6,182 bases of DNA from Prevotellaceae bacterium (GCA_031257455.1 JAIROQ010000077.1:1-6182); one strand, 5' to 3'. Positions 1 through 6,163 are shown, counted from the first letter of the stretch. Translations and numbers: made by a program. The notes: generated from the sequence alone by a model not told the origin.

Positions 1-580
1 TAAAATGTGCGCCGGTAGCCTCATTCAATGAGCCTTTCCACCAACTGTCCAAGCGTTTCCGGTGCAACGGGTATTTCAATCCGGTGGCAGAAACTTTTGC
101 AGACGGCGTAAGCGAAAAAATGGAAACCTGTTGCCCTGCCGTGCTTTCCAACGTACTTGTTTTCGTAATCGCCACAAATGTTCCATAGTTGGTAATCATT
201 TCCACGCGGCATTCGGCAGCATAGTCTGCCAGCAGCGATATATTCGCAATGGTGTGGTCTTCGCGCAGACCGCCGGCGCCAAGGATTTTCAGCTGTGTAG
301 CGCCATGCTGCAGGCAAAACTCTACAGCCTTTGTCAAATCATTTGTTTCCTCAGACGTCATGCAATATAGCCGTCCGGCAAAACGTGTTTTCAGTTCGTC
401 TGGCAGACTGTCCAAATCGCCGACAATATAATCGGGCGTCCTGCCGTGTGCATATAATTTTTCCGCTGCGCCATCGCAACATATAACCGCATCCGCTGAT
501 TTCAATACTTGCAGCGGCGTTGTATGTGCCGGAAATTCACCATCGGCTAAAATAACCACATTTGATTTTTTTTCGTACAT
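1..580 (-). CDS. Thiamine diphosphokinase (thiamine pyrophosphokinase), C-terminus cut off by window edge
   Basis: This cytosolic enzyme transfers pyrophosphate from ATP to thiamine, giving thiamine diphosphate. Reading leftward from the ATG at 580-578, the frame is open to the window edge (193 complete codons, no stop). The family's catalytic wording is clear: an Asp-Gly-Ala motif at residues 36-38 (canonically DGGA), then PDYIVGDLDSL at 49-59 (substrate and metal-binding Asp residues 50, 55 and 57), TNDLTKA at 79-85, and LGAGGLREDHTIANISLL at 100-117, matching the usual GA-x-GGR-x-DH-x-x-N element. The C-terminal thiamine-binding part follows, with GSLNEATG at 183-190 resembling the family's G-T-x-NE motif. 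Members are about 205-220 residues long, so only some 10-25 residues should be missing. Codons 3-5 contain a run of 8 A, a possible slippage site. The gene is divergent from carA and probably monocistronic at its 5' end. Family assignment is firm; I leave the symbol blank because naming (thiN or tnr3) varies. Confidence 0.93.
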   Translation of the reverse strand, partial: MYEKKSNVVILADGEFPAHTTPLQVLKSADAVICCDGAAEKLYAHGRTPDYIVGDLDSLPDELKTRFAGRLYCMTSEETNDLTKAVEFCLQHGATQLKILGAGGLREDHTIANISLLADYAAECRVEMITNYGTFVAITKTSTLESTAGQQVSIFSLTPSAKVSATGLKYPLHRKRLDSWWKGSLNEATGAHF

Positions 581-583
581 TTG
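576..583 (+). promoter_or_regulatory. Putative -7 element of the carA promoter (TACATTTG)
   Basis: TACATTTG matches the Bacteroidota housekeeping -7 consensus TAnnTTTG. It would place the transcript start near base 588 and give carA a leader of about 40 bases. No TTTG or TTG is seen 19-21 bases upstream, so the -33 half is weak. The element overlaps the start codon of the divergent thiamine diphosphokinase gene (578-580 on the other strand). Short AT-rich motifs occur by chance in such DNA, so confidence is moderate. Confidence 0.45.
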
Positions 584-587
584 CGCA

Positions 588-595
588 CAAATTTA
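588..595 (-). promoter_or_regulatory. Putative -7 element for the thiamine diphosphokinase gene (TAAATTTG, proximal copy)
   Basis: Read on the minus strand, this is TAAATTTG, a match to TAnnTTTG. It would start transcription only a few bases before the ATG at 580, giving a nearly leaderless message. An identical TAAATTTG lies at 629-622 on the same strand and would give a leader of about 38 bases, so the distal copy may be the better candidate. Neither has a convincing -33 TTTG. Confidence 0.3.
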
Positions 596-621
596 AGAAA
601 ATAAATTTTATTGACCATTCG

Positions 622-629
622 CAAATTTA
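622..629 (-). promoter_or_regulatory. Putative -7 element for the thiamine diphosphokinase gene (TAAATTTG, distal copy)
   Basis: This is a second exact TAAATTTG on the minus strand, 34 bases upstream of the proximal copy. A transcript starting near 618 would have a leader of about 38 bases, an ordinary length. It reaches the first base of the carA ATG at 629, so the divergent promoters would lie back to back. No -33 element is recognisable. Confidence 0.35.
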
Positions 630-1696
630 TGCAACTCGAACAACCAGCTTCTCTCATTTTGGAAAACGGAACGGTGTTTCATGGCAAAGCTTTCGGCAGC
701 GGCACGGCGTCAGCCGGCGAGGTAGTATTCAACACCGCCATGGTGGGCTATCCCGAAAGTCTTACCGACCCTTCCTATATCGGGCAAATTTTAACGATTA
801 CCTATCCGATAGTGGGAAATTACGGCGTACCGGACAACAAAATTACTCATCATCTCTCGTCAAATTACGAAAGCGAACAAATTCATGTGAAGGGGTTAGT
901 GGTGTCCGACTACACGCATAAACACAGCCACTGGAGCGCACAGAAGAGTTTGCACGAGTGGTTGGAAGAAAATGCAATTCCCGGTATTTACGGCGTTGAT
1001 ACGCGCGAGCTGACAAAGATACTGCGCGAAAAAGGCTCGATGCTGGGAAAAATCGTACACGAAAATAATACCATTGACTTTGAAAATCCCGATACCGAAA
1101 ACTTGGTTGCCAAAGCCAGTTGCCGCGAAGTAATCACTTATGAAGGGAACGGCAAAAAAGTTGTTTTGGTCGATTGCGGCGTAAAGCACAATATTCTCCG
1201 TTGCCTGCAACGGCGCGGTGTTACGATAATCCGTGTACCGTGGGATTACGATTTTCATACGCTCGACTACGATGGATTATTTATCACCAATGGTCCCGGA
1301 AACCCCGCCCATTGTGGCGTAGCGGTTGAACATATCCGCAAGGCATTGGACGGCGACAAGCCGATTTTCGGAATTTGTATGGGCAACCAGTTACTCGCTA
1401 TCGCCGGCGGCGCGACAACTTATAAAATGAAATACGGACACCGTAGCCACAACCAACCGGTGCAGATGGCCGGCACTAAACGTTGTTTCGTTACTTCGCA
1501 AAACCACGGCTATGCTGTAGATACAACGACTTTGGGGAAAGATTGGAAACCGCTTTTCGTAAACATGAACGACCATACCAATGAAGGCATCCAGCATGAG
1601 CAGAAACCGTTTTTCTCGGCGCAGTTTCACCCTGAAGCCACTAGCGGGCCTACGGATACGGAATTTTTATTCGATGATTTTGTACGTCTCCTTTAG
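629..1696 (+). CDS. carA: Carbamoyl-phosphate synthase small (glutamine amidotransferase) subunit
   Basis: CarA hydrolyses glutamine and channels ammonia to CarB, which makes carbamoyl phosphate from bicarbonate, ammonia and 2 ATP for pyrimidine and arginine synthesis. From the ATG at 629 the product has 355 residues, slightly shorter than E. coli CarA (382). An in-frame TTG at 611 would add six residues (MTIRKF) with no family resemblance, so the ATG is preferred. The N-terminal small-chain domain spans about 8-135 (LILENGTVFHGKAFG, then GEVVFNTAMVGYPESLTDPSY). The class I amidotransferase domain spans about 175-350: an oxyanion stretch TNGPGNPAHC, nucleophile Cys250 in GICMGNQ, YGHRSHNQPV, SQNHGYAV, and the His334/Glu336 dyad in QFHPEA. 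All catalytic residues are present. carB is not downstream; a SulP permease gene follows after 12 bases, probably co-transcribed. No pyrimidine or arginine attenuator is evident in the short leader. Confidence 0.97.
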   Translation: MQLEQPASLILENGTVFHGKAFGSGTASAGEVVFNTAMVGYPESLTDPSYIGQILTITYPIVGNYGVPDNKITHHLSSNYESEQIHVKGLVVSDYTHKHSHWSAQKSLHEWLEENAIPGIYGVDTRELTKILREKGSMLGKIVHENNTIDFENPDTENLVAKASCREVITYEGNGKKVVLVDCGVKHNILRCLQRRGVTIIRVPWDYDFHTLDYDGLFITNGPGNPAHCGVAVEHIRKALDGDKPIFGICMGNQLLAIAGGATTYKMKYGHRSHNQPVQMAGTKRCFVTSQNHGYAVDTTTLGKDWKPLFVNMNDHTNEGIQHEQKPFFSAQFHPEATSGPTDTEFLFDDFVRLL

Positions 1697-1708
1697 TGAT
1701 TGCAAACC

Positions 1709-3418
1709 ATGATTTCGGAAAAAATAAAGAAAAATATTTCGACCGTTTTTCAGCCGAAACTTTTTATCCTGATTAAAAACAGGCAATATAACAAACAAAC
1801 TTTTTTTGCGGATTTGGTAGCCGGTATTGTCGTAGGGATTGTCGCCATTCCGCTGGCTATTGCATTTGGTATCGCTTCCGGCGTATCGCCGCAACAGGGA
1901 TTGATTACCGCTATCATTGCCGGATTTTTAATTTCATTTCTGGGTGGCACGCACACGTTGATTGGCGGGCCTACCGGCGCTTTTATGATTATTGTCGCGG
2001 GCATTGTCGCTGATTTCGGTATCAACGGCTTGTGGATTGCTACCGTCATGGCGGGCGTGATGCTAATAATCATGGGGCTTTTGCGATTGGGAAGCGTAAT
2101 AAAATTTATTCCCTATCCTATTATTGTCGGATTTACCAGCGGTATTGCCGTTGTTATTTTTTCCACGCAAATCAAAGACTTTCTCGGCTTATCCATAGAT
2201 GCCGTGCCTTCGGAATTTATCAATAAATGGGGAACTTTTTTTCAACACCTTGATACTATCAATCCCTGGGCATTGGGCTTAGGCGCATTGACGGTAGTAA
2301 CGATTATCATTTTCCCGCATATTACCAAACGCATTCCCGGCTCATTGGTAGCCATTATCATCACCACGCTGCTGGTGTTTTTCTTAGAACTTCCGGTAGA
2401 TACTATCGGCAGCCGCTTTCCGGGCTTATCCGAAGGCGCGTCCATTCCCGAACCGCACAGCATAGCGATAGACGCCAAAGCCGTCCGGCTATTGCTGCAA
2501 CCGGCATTCACCATTGCCCTGCTGGGTGCTATTGAATCCCTGCTTGCGGCTATGGTGGCTGACGGCGTAACCGGAAAACGGCATCACTCCAATACGGAAC
2601 TTATTGCACAGGGAGCGGCAAATATAATTACCCCGTTGTTTGGCGGTATTCCCGCTACCGGCGCCATTGCCCGCACCATGACTAATATCAATAACGGCGG
2701 AAAAACGCCGGTAGCGGGCGTCATTCACGCCGTTATTCTGGTATTGATTTTTCTCTTCCTGATGCCGCTGGCGGTGCATATTCCGCTGGCCTGTCTGGCG
2801 GGGATACTGGTGATGGTGGCCTACAACATGAGTGAATGGCGTTCATTCAAGGCGTTGTTCAATAATCCGAAAACAGATATTGCCGTGTTGTTGCTTACTT
2901 TCGGGCTTACCGTATTTTTCGACTTGACCATTGCTATTGAAATCGGCCTGCTGATGGCGGTAATCCTTTTCCTGAAACGGGTAACGGAAACATCCAGCAT
3001 TTCCGTTATCGAAAATGAAGTACGCGCCTCCGAAAACGATGAAGATACTACCGCCGAAGTACTGGATATACCGCCGGACACGGAAGTATATGAAATCAAC
3101 GGGCCTTTCTTCTTCGGCATCGCCAATAAGTTTGACGAAGTGGAAGGCCGCTTCACGCGCAAACGCCCGAAAATACGTATTGTCCGTATGCGCAAAGTGC
3201 CGTTCATTGATTCCACCGGATTGCACAACCTGCACAACCTTTGGAGACGCTCCGAAAAAGAAAAGATACAACTTATCTTGTCCGGCGTTAATGACGGTGT
3301 GCGTCAAACCATAGAAAAATCGGGATTTGCAGACGAACTGGGTCGCGAATTTATATGCAGCCATATCAATGAAGCATTGCAAAAAGCCCACGTTATTGCG
3401 GCTAAAACAACCGGTTGA
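1709..3418 (+). CDS. SulP (SLC26-type) anion permease with C-terminal STAS domain
   Basis: This is an inner-membrane anion transporter or symporter of the SulP family, whose bacterial members carry sulfate, bicarbonate (BicA type) or dicarboxylates. The substrate cannot be read from the sequence. The ATG at 1709 gives 569 residues, a normal length; a TTG at 1700 is also in frame but would add only three residues. After a basic N-terminus, the first membrane segments hold DLVAGIVVGIVAIPLAIAFG (35-54), VSPQQGL (59-65) and the conserved IGGPTGAF (85-92), as in the family's TM1-TM3 core. TM8 carries AIESLLAAMVADG with Glu276, where relatives have an acidic substrate or sodium-site residue. Membrane segments continue to about residue 430. 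A STAS domain follows at about 458-560, with the loop IDSTG (Asp501, Ser502), the usual phosphorylatable or regulatory serine position. The gene lies 12 bases after carA on the same strand, with no promoter visible between them, so co-transcription is likely. Confidence 0.93.
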   Translation: MISEKIKKNISTVFQPKLFILIKNRQYNKQTFFADLVAGIVVGIVAIPLAIAFGIASGVSPQQGLITAIIAGFLISFLGGTHTLIGGPTGAFMIIVAGIVADFGINGLWIATVMAGVMLIIMGLLRLGSVIKFIPYPIIVGFTSGIAVVIFSTQIKDFLGLSIDAVPSEFINKWGTFFQHLDTINPWALGLGALTVVTIIIFPHITKRIPGSLVAIIITTLLVFFLELPVDTIGSRFPGLSEGASIPEPHSIAIDAKAVRLLLQPAFTIALLGAIESLLAAMVADGVTGKRHHSNTELIAQGAANIITPLFGGIPATGAIARTMTNINNGGKTPVAGVIHAVILVLIFLFLMPLAVHIPLACLAGILVMVAYNMSEWRSFKALFNNPKTDIAVLLLTFGLTVFFDLTIAIEIGLLMAVILFLKRVTETSSISVIENEVRASENDEDTTAEVLDIPPDTEVYEINGPFFFGIANKFDEVEGRFTRKRPKIRIVRMRKVPFIDSTGLHNLHNLWRRSEKEKIQLILSGVNDGVRQTIEKSGFADELGREFICSHINEALQKAHVIAAKTTG

Positions 3419-3494
3419 AAAATTTAACACTTTTTAATAATATGTATAATATTCTGAGAACAAAGAAATAAGAAATGAAAGAAATTACAATATC

Positions 3495-3519
3495 AGGAAC
3501 TTTCCTTTTTTTTTTTTTT
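3495..3519 (+). terminator. Possible weak intrinsic terminator of the carA-SulP unit
   Basis: AGGA (3495-3498) and TCCT (3503-3506) can pair across a four-base loop and are followed at once by T. The uninterrupted T run spans 3506-3519 (14 T, the first of them shared with the stem). The layout is that of a rho-independent terminator, but a 4-5 bp stem is short, and the T run may instead belong to the porV promoter. It lies 77 bases after the SulP stop codon. Confidence 0.35.
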
Positions 3520-3536
3520 AATTCATTAAAATTTTA

Positions 3537-3544
3537 TACCTTTG
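3537..3544 (+). promoter_or_regulatory. Putative -7 element of the porV promoter (TACCTTTG)
   Basis: TACCTTTG is an exact TAnnTTTG match, 37 bases before the porV ATG. The predicted transcript start near 3549 gives a leader of about 33 bases. The position where a -33 TTTG would lie (about 3512-3518) falls inside the 14-T run (3506-3519), so there is no canonical -33 motif but a pure T tract. This is the best-placed promoter motif in the window. Confidence 0.6.
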
Positions 3545-3581
3545 TTTCCATTAAATCAACTTAGTTTTAAGTAAAAGCATT

Positions 3582-4817
3582 ATGATAAAACGTTACGCTT
3601 CCCTTTTGATCATAACATTTGTGTCATGGATGGTATGTACAGCACAAATAGGCAATCCGAGCGAATTAGTCGGCCAGTCTGATATTCATAACCCGATAAA
3701 ATTTGCCATGCCTATTTTAATTGTTGCGCCCGATGCCCGCGCCGGCGGCCTGGGGGATATTGGCGTTGCGACTACGCCGACTGCCAATGCGCAGAATTGG
3801 AATGCCGCAAAATATACTTTCATTGAATCGGAAGGCGGCGCCGGTCTTTCCTATATTCCCTGGTTGCGCAATGTGGGTGCAAGCAATATCAATCTGCTTT
3901 ACTTGACCGGTTATTACAAATTCGATAACAGAAATTCCATTGCCGCCGGATTGCGTTATTTTTCGGTCGGAAGTTTGGAATTTAGAAACAGCGCCAACCA
4001 GTACCTCCAAACAAGCAACCCGAATGAATGGGCATTGGATTTCTCGTATGCCCGCCTGCTTGGCGAAGATTTTTCCATGTCTTTAACGGCGCGTTTTCTC
4101 CGTTCCGACCTCGCCGGCGGTTATCAAGACGACAGGAATGTGCGCTCGAAACCGGCCAATGCCATAGCTGCCGATTTGGGATTGTATTACAACAAACCTA
4201 TTTTCATAGGCGCTAAAACAGGTACGCTGGCTATTGGCGCGGCCATTACAAATATCGGCTCGAAGATGACCTACTCGCCCACCGGTGATGATGAACGTTC
4301 GTATTTCCTGCCGACCACCTTGCGTATCGGTGCGGAATTATTGACCAACCTTAACTACTACCACGATTTGGCATTCGGCCTGGAATTAAGCAAATATTTA
4401 ATCCCCACGCCGCCGGTGCGCGATGGTAACGGTAATGTGGTAGATGGGAAAGACGACAATGTCGGCATCCTGAAAGGACTGGTACAATCGTTCTATGACG
4501 CGCCGGACGGCTTCAAGGAAGAAATGCAGGAAATCATGTTCGGCATCAGTGCGGAATATACCTACGCCCGCCAGTTTATGCTCCGTGCGGGTTATTACTA
4601 CGACTACAAAGGCGTCAATCGTAAATATTTCACTATCGGCGCAGGTTTACGTTACCAAATGTTTACACTGGACTTGGCCTATTTACTCCCTACGGTGGCC
4701 GGGTTTTCAAACCCCCTGGCCAATACTATTCGCATGACACTGTCGGTGGATTTCGGAAAAATTCCGCGTTCCCGCCAGACCAGCATGCCGAAACCCAATG
4801 AATTTTTAACGTATTAA
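3582..4817 (+). CDS. porV: Type IX secretion system outer-membrane protein PorV (LptO)
   Basis: PorV is a FadL-like outer-membrane beta-barrel of the T9SS. In studied species it takes cargo bearing the conserved C-terminal domain from the SprA/Sov translocon and delivers it to the PorU sortase in the attachment complex. The product has 411 residues. A signal peptide is clear: K3-R4, a hydrophobic core at about 6-18, and likely signal peptidase I cleavage after CTA (residue 21). The cysteine at 19 is not in a lipobox. The family hallmark follows: PILIVAPDARAGGLGDIGVA (44-63), then NAQNWNAAKY. Alternating aromatic strands fill the rest, with a Gly/Asp-rich loop at about 280-293. The last strand, TIRMTLSVDF, ends near residue 391, followed by a polar tail of about 20 residues. 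The gene has its own promoter motif, and ispF follows after 15 bases. porU is not adjacent. Function is inferred from family membership, which is strong. Confidence 0.95.
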   Translation: MIKRYASLLIITFVSWMVCTAQIGNPSELVGQSDIHNPIKFAMPILIVAPDARAGGLGDIGVATTPTANAQNWNAAKYTFIESEGGAGLSYIPWLRNVGASNINLLYLTGYYKFDNRNSIAAGLRYFSVGSLEFRNSANQYLQTSNPNEWALDFSYARLLGEDFSMSLTARFLRSDLAGGYQDDRNVRSKPANAIAADLGLYYNKPIFIGAKTGTLAIGAAITNIGSKMTYSPTGDDERSYFLPTTLRIGAELLTNLNYYHDLAFGLELSKYLIPTPPVRDGNGNVVDGKDDNVGILKGLVQSFYDAPDGFKEEMQEIMFGISAEYTYARQFMLRAGYYYDYKGVNRKYFTIGAGLRYQMFTLDLAYLLPTVAGFSNPLANTIRMTLSVDFGKIPRSRQTSMPKPNEFLTY

Positions 4818-4832
4818 CCACCGTCCTTTCAA

Positions 4833-5306
4833 ATGTTCCGCATTGGAAATGGATTTGATGTGCACCGCCTGCAAGAAGGGCTTCCCTTCCGGTTGGGCGG
4901 TTTACTTATTCCCTGTAACAAAGGCTGCGTGGCGCATTCCGATGGTGACGTGCTGATACATGCTATTTGCGATGCCCTGCTGGGCGCAGCGGCGCTGGGC
5001 GATATAGGCGTGCATTTCCCCGACACGGATGCCGTCTATAAAAATATTGACAGTAAAATTCTACTGGAAAAAACGGCTGCACTTGTCCGCGCCGCCGGTT
5101 ATACGGTGAACAATATCGACACCATCGTATGCCTCGAAAAGCCGAAAATAAACAGCTATATCCTGTCCATGCGCGAAATGCTGGCAAAAATATTGGCTGT
5201 GCCGGTCGAACAAATTTCCATTAAAGCTACTACCTGCGAACGTTTGGGATTTGTAGGACGCGAAGAAGGCGTGGCCGCGTATGCCGTAACACTGCTGCAA
5301 CGTTAG
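4833..5306 (+). CDS. ispF: 2-C-methyl-D-erythritol 2,4-cyclodiphosphate synthase
   Basis: IspF is a cytosolic homotrimer of the non-mevalonate (MEP) isoprenoid pathway. It cyclises CDP-ME 2-phosphate to 2-C-methyl-D-erythritol 2,4-cyclodiphosphate, releasing CMP. The product has 157 residues, against 159 in E. coli, so it is full length. Metal ligands Asp9 and His11 lie in GFDVHRL, and His43 lies in the helix after AHSDGDVLIHA (34-44). His35-Ser36, the substrate-contacting pair, are present. GDIGVHFPDTD (56-66) and the C-terminal IKATTCERLGFVGREEG (130-146) complete the signature. It follows porV by 15 bases on the same strand and is probably expressed from the porV promoter. As far as I recall, a porV-ispF linkage also occurs in Porphyromonas gingivalis. 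Its TAG stop shares bases with the stop codon of the convergent membrane-protein gene, leaving no room for a separate terminator. Confidence 0.97.
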   Translation: MFRIGNGFDVHRLQEGLPFRLGGLLIPCNKGCVAHSDGDVLIHAICDALLGAAALGDIGVHFPDTDAVYKNIDSKILLEKTAALVRAAGYTVNNIDTIVCLEKPKINSYILSMREMLAKILAVPVEQISIKATTCERLGFVGREEGVAAYAVTLLQR

Positions 5307-5686
5307 TCCTTATGTCTTTTGGGAAAAAGGTAATTTAAAACAATTGTCGGTAATGCGAGAATATTGGCGGTGGCGGAAGTCAGCAACGTAACCAGTACCG
5401 TATCGGATAGCTTTGCCGCCTCACTGCCCAAGTGAATGGCGATAATGACTATCACGAAAATTTCCCACAAGCCCAGTACCGCTATGATGGTCCAACCGTA
5501 GGTTTTTTTCAGGGAAATATCCGCATCCTTATCTTCCAGTTCCTGCTGAAACCGCTGCTCCCGCTGAATGGACGAAGACAAAGCAGCCAAATAAGCATCC
5601 TGCGCAGCGGCTGCATCTACCGTTTCCGTAGCATTCTCTGCCTTTACATGCCTGATGAAGTCATCAACTCCTTTTGTAGTGTCCAT
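5303..5686 (-). CDS. Small two-helix membrane protein, candidate toxin or effector partner of the Panacea protein
   Basis: I do not recognise a named family with certainty. The 127-residue product has a polar N-terminal half, a probable amphipathic or coiled-coil stretch at about 25-60 (Ala-rich, then QREQRFQQELEDKDAD), and two hydrophobic segments. The first, about 65-86, is WTIIAVLGLWEIFVIVIIAI, with Glu75 inside the helix. The second, about 95-120, is TVLVTLLTSATANILALP (96-113) continuing to NYLF, with Asn108 and Pro113 inside. A basic tail PKRHKD ends it. There is no signal peptide. Its start lies inside the 3' end of the Panacea gene (23-base overlap), so translational coupling is likely. 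By position, size and membrane topology it fits the toxin side of a Panacea toxin-antitoxin pair, some of whose known toxins act on the membrane. That is inference; it could instead be a harmless membrane anchor or a phage-defence effector. Its stop codon overlaps that of ispF. Confidence 0.85.
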   Translation of the reverse strand: MDTTKGVDDFIRHVKAENATETVDAAAAQDAYLAALSSSIQREQRFQQELEDKDADISLKKTYGWTIIAVLGLWEIFVIVIIAIHLGSEAAKLSDTVLVTLLTSATANILALPTIVLNYLFPKRHKD

Positions 5687-6137
5687 AATTATAGGTATAA
5701 TATTGACAAATAAGTTCCGGATTTATTTTGTTATATAAACCCGTAATTTCCCAGGGCGAGCCTGCCTCATGGGTTTTCGCCATCAATACAAATGGATTTA
5801 CATCCGTCAATTCGGAAATTTTATCGAGGAATTGCACCCGCTCGGGACGGCTTTTTATGTCTTCCAGTTCTGAAATGGTTTTCCCGGAAGGCGCTAAAAT
5901 ATTTGAACTGCCGTATTGCTTGAATACCTCATACGTCTTTGGCTCTACAGGCCCCAATGCCCATGCGTAAAAATCATCGCGGATTAACGCCATCTGCAAT
6001 TCGGGAAACCCGAAACCCTGTGCAAAAAATATCATTTTCAGCACACCTAAATTGGTGATTTTTTTATTCTCCTGCTGCGCTTTTTCAATTAAATAGTCGG
6101 CAATCGCCAAGCCGCTATATTTACCGGTATAATCCAT
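5664..6137 (-). CDS. Panacea-domain protein (DUF4065, GepA/SocA-like), probable antitoxin
   Basis: The 157-residue product matches the DUF4065 (Panacea) family along its whole length. Panacea proteins include SocA of Caulobacter and antitoxins paired with very diverse toxins. Seen here: an N-terminal helix SGLAIADYLIEKA (8-20), then the hallmark VLKMIFFAQGFGF (32-44; families typically show LQKLLYFAQG), then AWALGPVEPKTYEVFKQYG (58-76; typical form AWxxGPVxPxVYxxFKxYG). The C-terminal THEAGSPW (122-129) matches the family's TH-x-PW element. No membrane segment, signal peptide or DNA-binding domain is visible. The ATG at 6137-6135 is preferred because the family's first helix starts soon after and a promoter element precedes it. 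The downstream two-helix membrane protein overlaps by 23 bases. Antitoxin-first order and overlap favour a toxin-antitoxin role, but this is inferred from family and layout. Prophage-associated DUF4065 proteins of unknown role also exist; no phage genes are in this window. Confidence 0.9.
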   Translation of the reverse strand: MDYTGKYSGLAIADYLIEKAQQENKKITNLGVLKMIFFAQGFGFPELQMALIRDDFYAWALGPVEPKTYEVFKQYGSSNILAPSGKTISELEDIKSRPERVQFLDKISELTDVNPFVLMAKTHEAGSPWEITGLYNKINPELICQYYTYNYGHYKRS

Positions 6138-6163
6138 AATAGCTGTTTTTCCATTCGGCGCTA

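Larger units (their letters stand above)
3419..3581. other. AT-rich intergenic region between the SulP permease gene and porV
   Basis: This is the only sizeable non-coding stretch in the window (163 bases). It holds a short hairpin with a T run, a Bacteroidota -7 element and the porV leader, listed separately. A 29-codon open frame from the ATG at 3475 runs through the T run, but nothing supports it as a gene. The first half (3419-3490) is AT-rich with no recognisable structure beyond a 5-bp AT-only inverted repeat (AATAT/ATATT at 3439-3453). Confidence 0.8.

Noticed and set aside
611..628. Upstream TTG start for carA adding six residues
   Set aside because: The added residues do not resemble CarA N-termini, and the ATG at 629 lies at a suitable distance from the first conserved block (LILENGT).
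581..628. A thiamine-pyrophosphate riboswitch or pyrimidine attenuator in the divergent spacer
   Set aside because: The spacer is only 48 bases, too short for a TPP riboswitch, and no leader hairpin or riboswitch core motifs are visible.
1370..1390. GICMGNQ in place of the common GICLGHQ around the CarA nucleophile
   Set aside because: The Cys, His and Glu catalytic residues are intact, and I believe the Met/Asn variant is normal for CarA in this phylum, so it is not evidence of lost activity.
2843..3430. A long open frame (195 codons) on the minus strand opposite the 3' part of the SulP gene
   Set aside because: The SulP/STAS reading on the plus strand is unambiguous, and the antisense translation shows no family resemblance. 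It is a by-product of codon bias.
3475..3564. A 29-codon open frame (MKEITISGTFLF...) between the SulP gene and porV
   Set aside because: It runs through the 14-T run and the porV -7 element, has a low-complexity Phe stretch and shows no coding signal.
3636..3647. Cysteine near the end of the PorV signal peptide as a lipoprotein site
   Set aside because: The residues before it (WMV) do not form a lipobox, and CTA followed by Gln fits signal peptidase I cleavage better.
5316..5329. Inverted repeat CTTTT-GGGA-AAAAG just past the ispF stop codon, as a terminator
   Set aside because: It is a 5-bp, AT-rich stem inside the coding end of the opposite gene with no T run after it.
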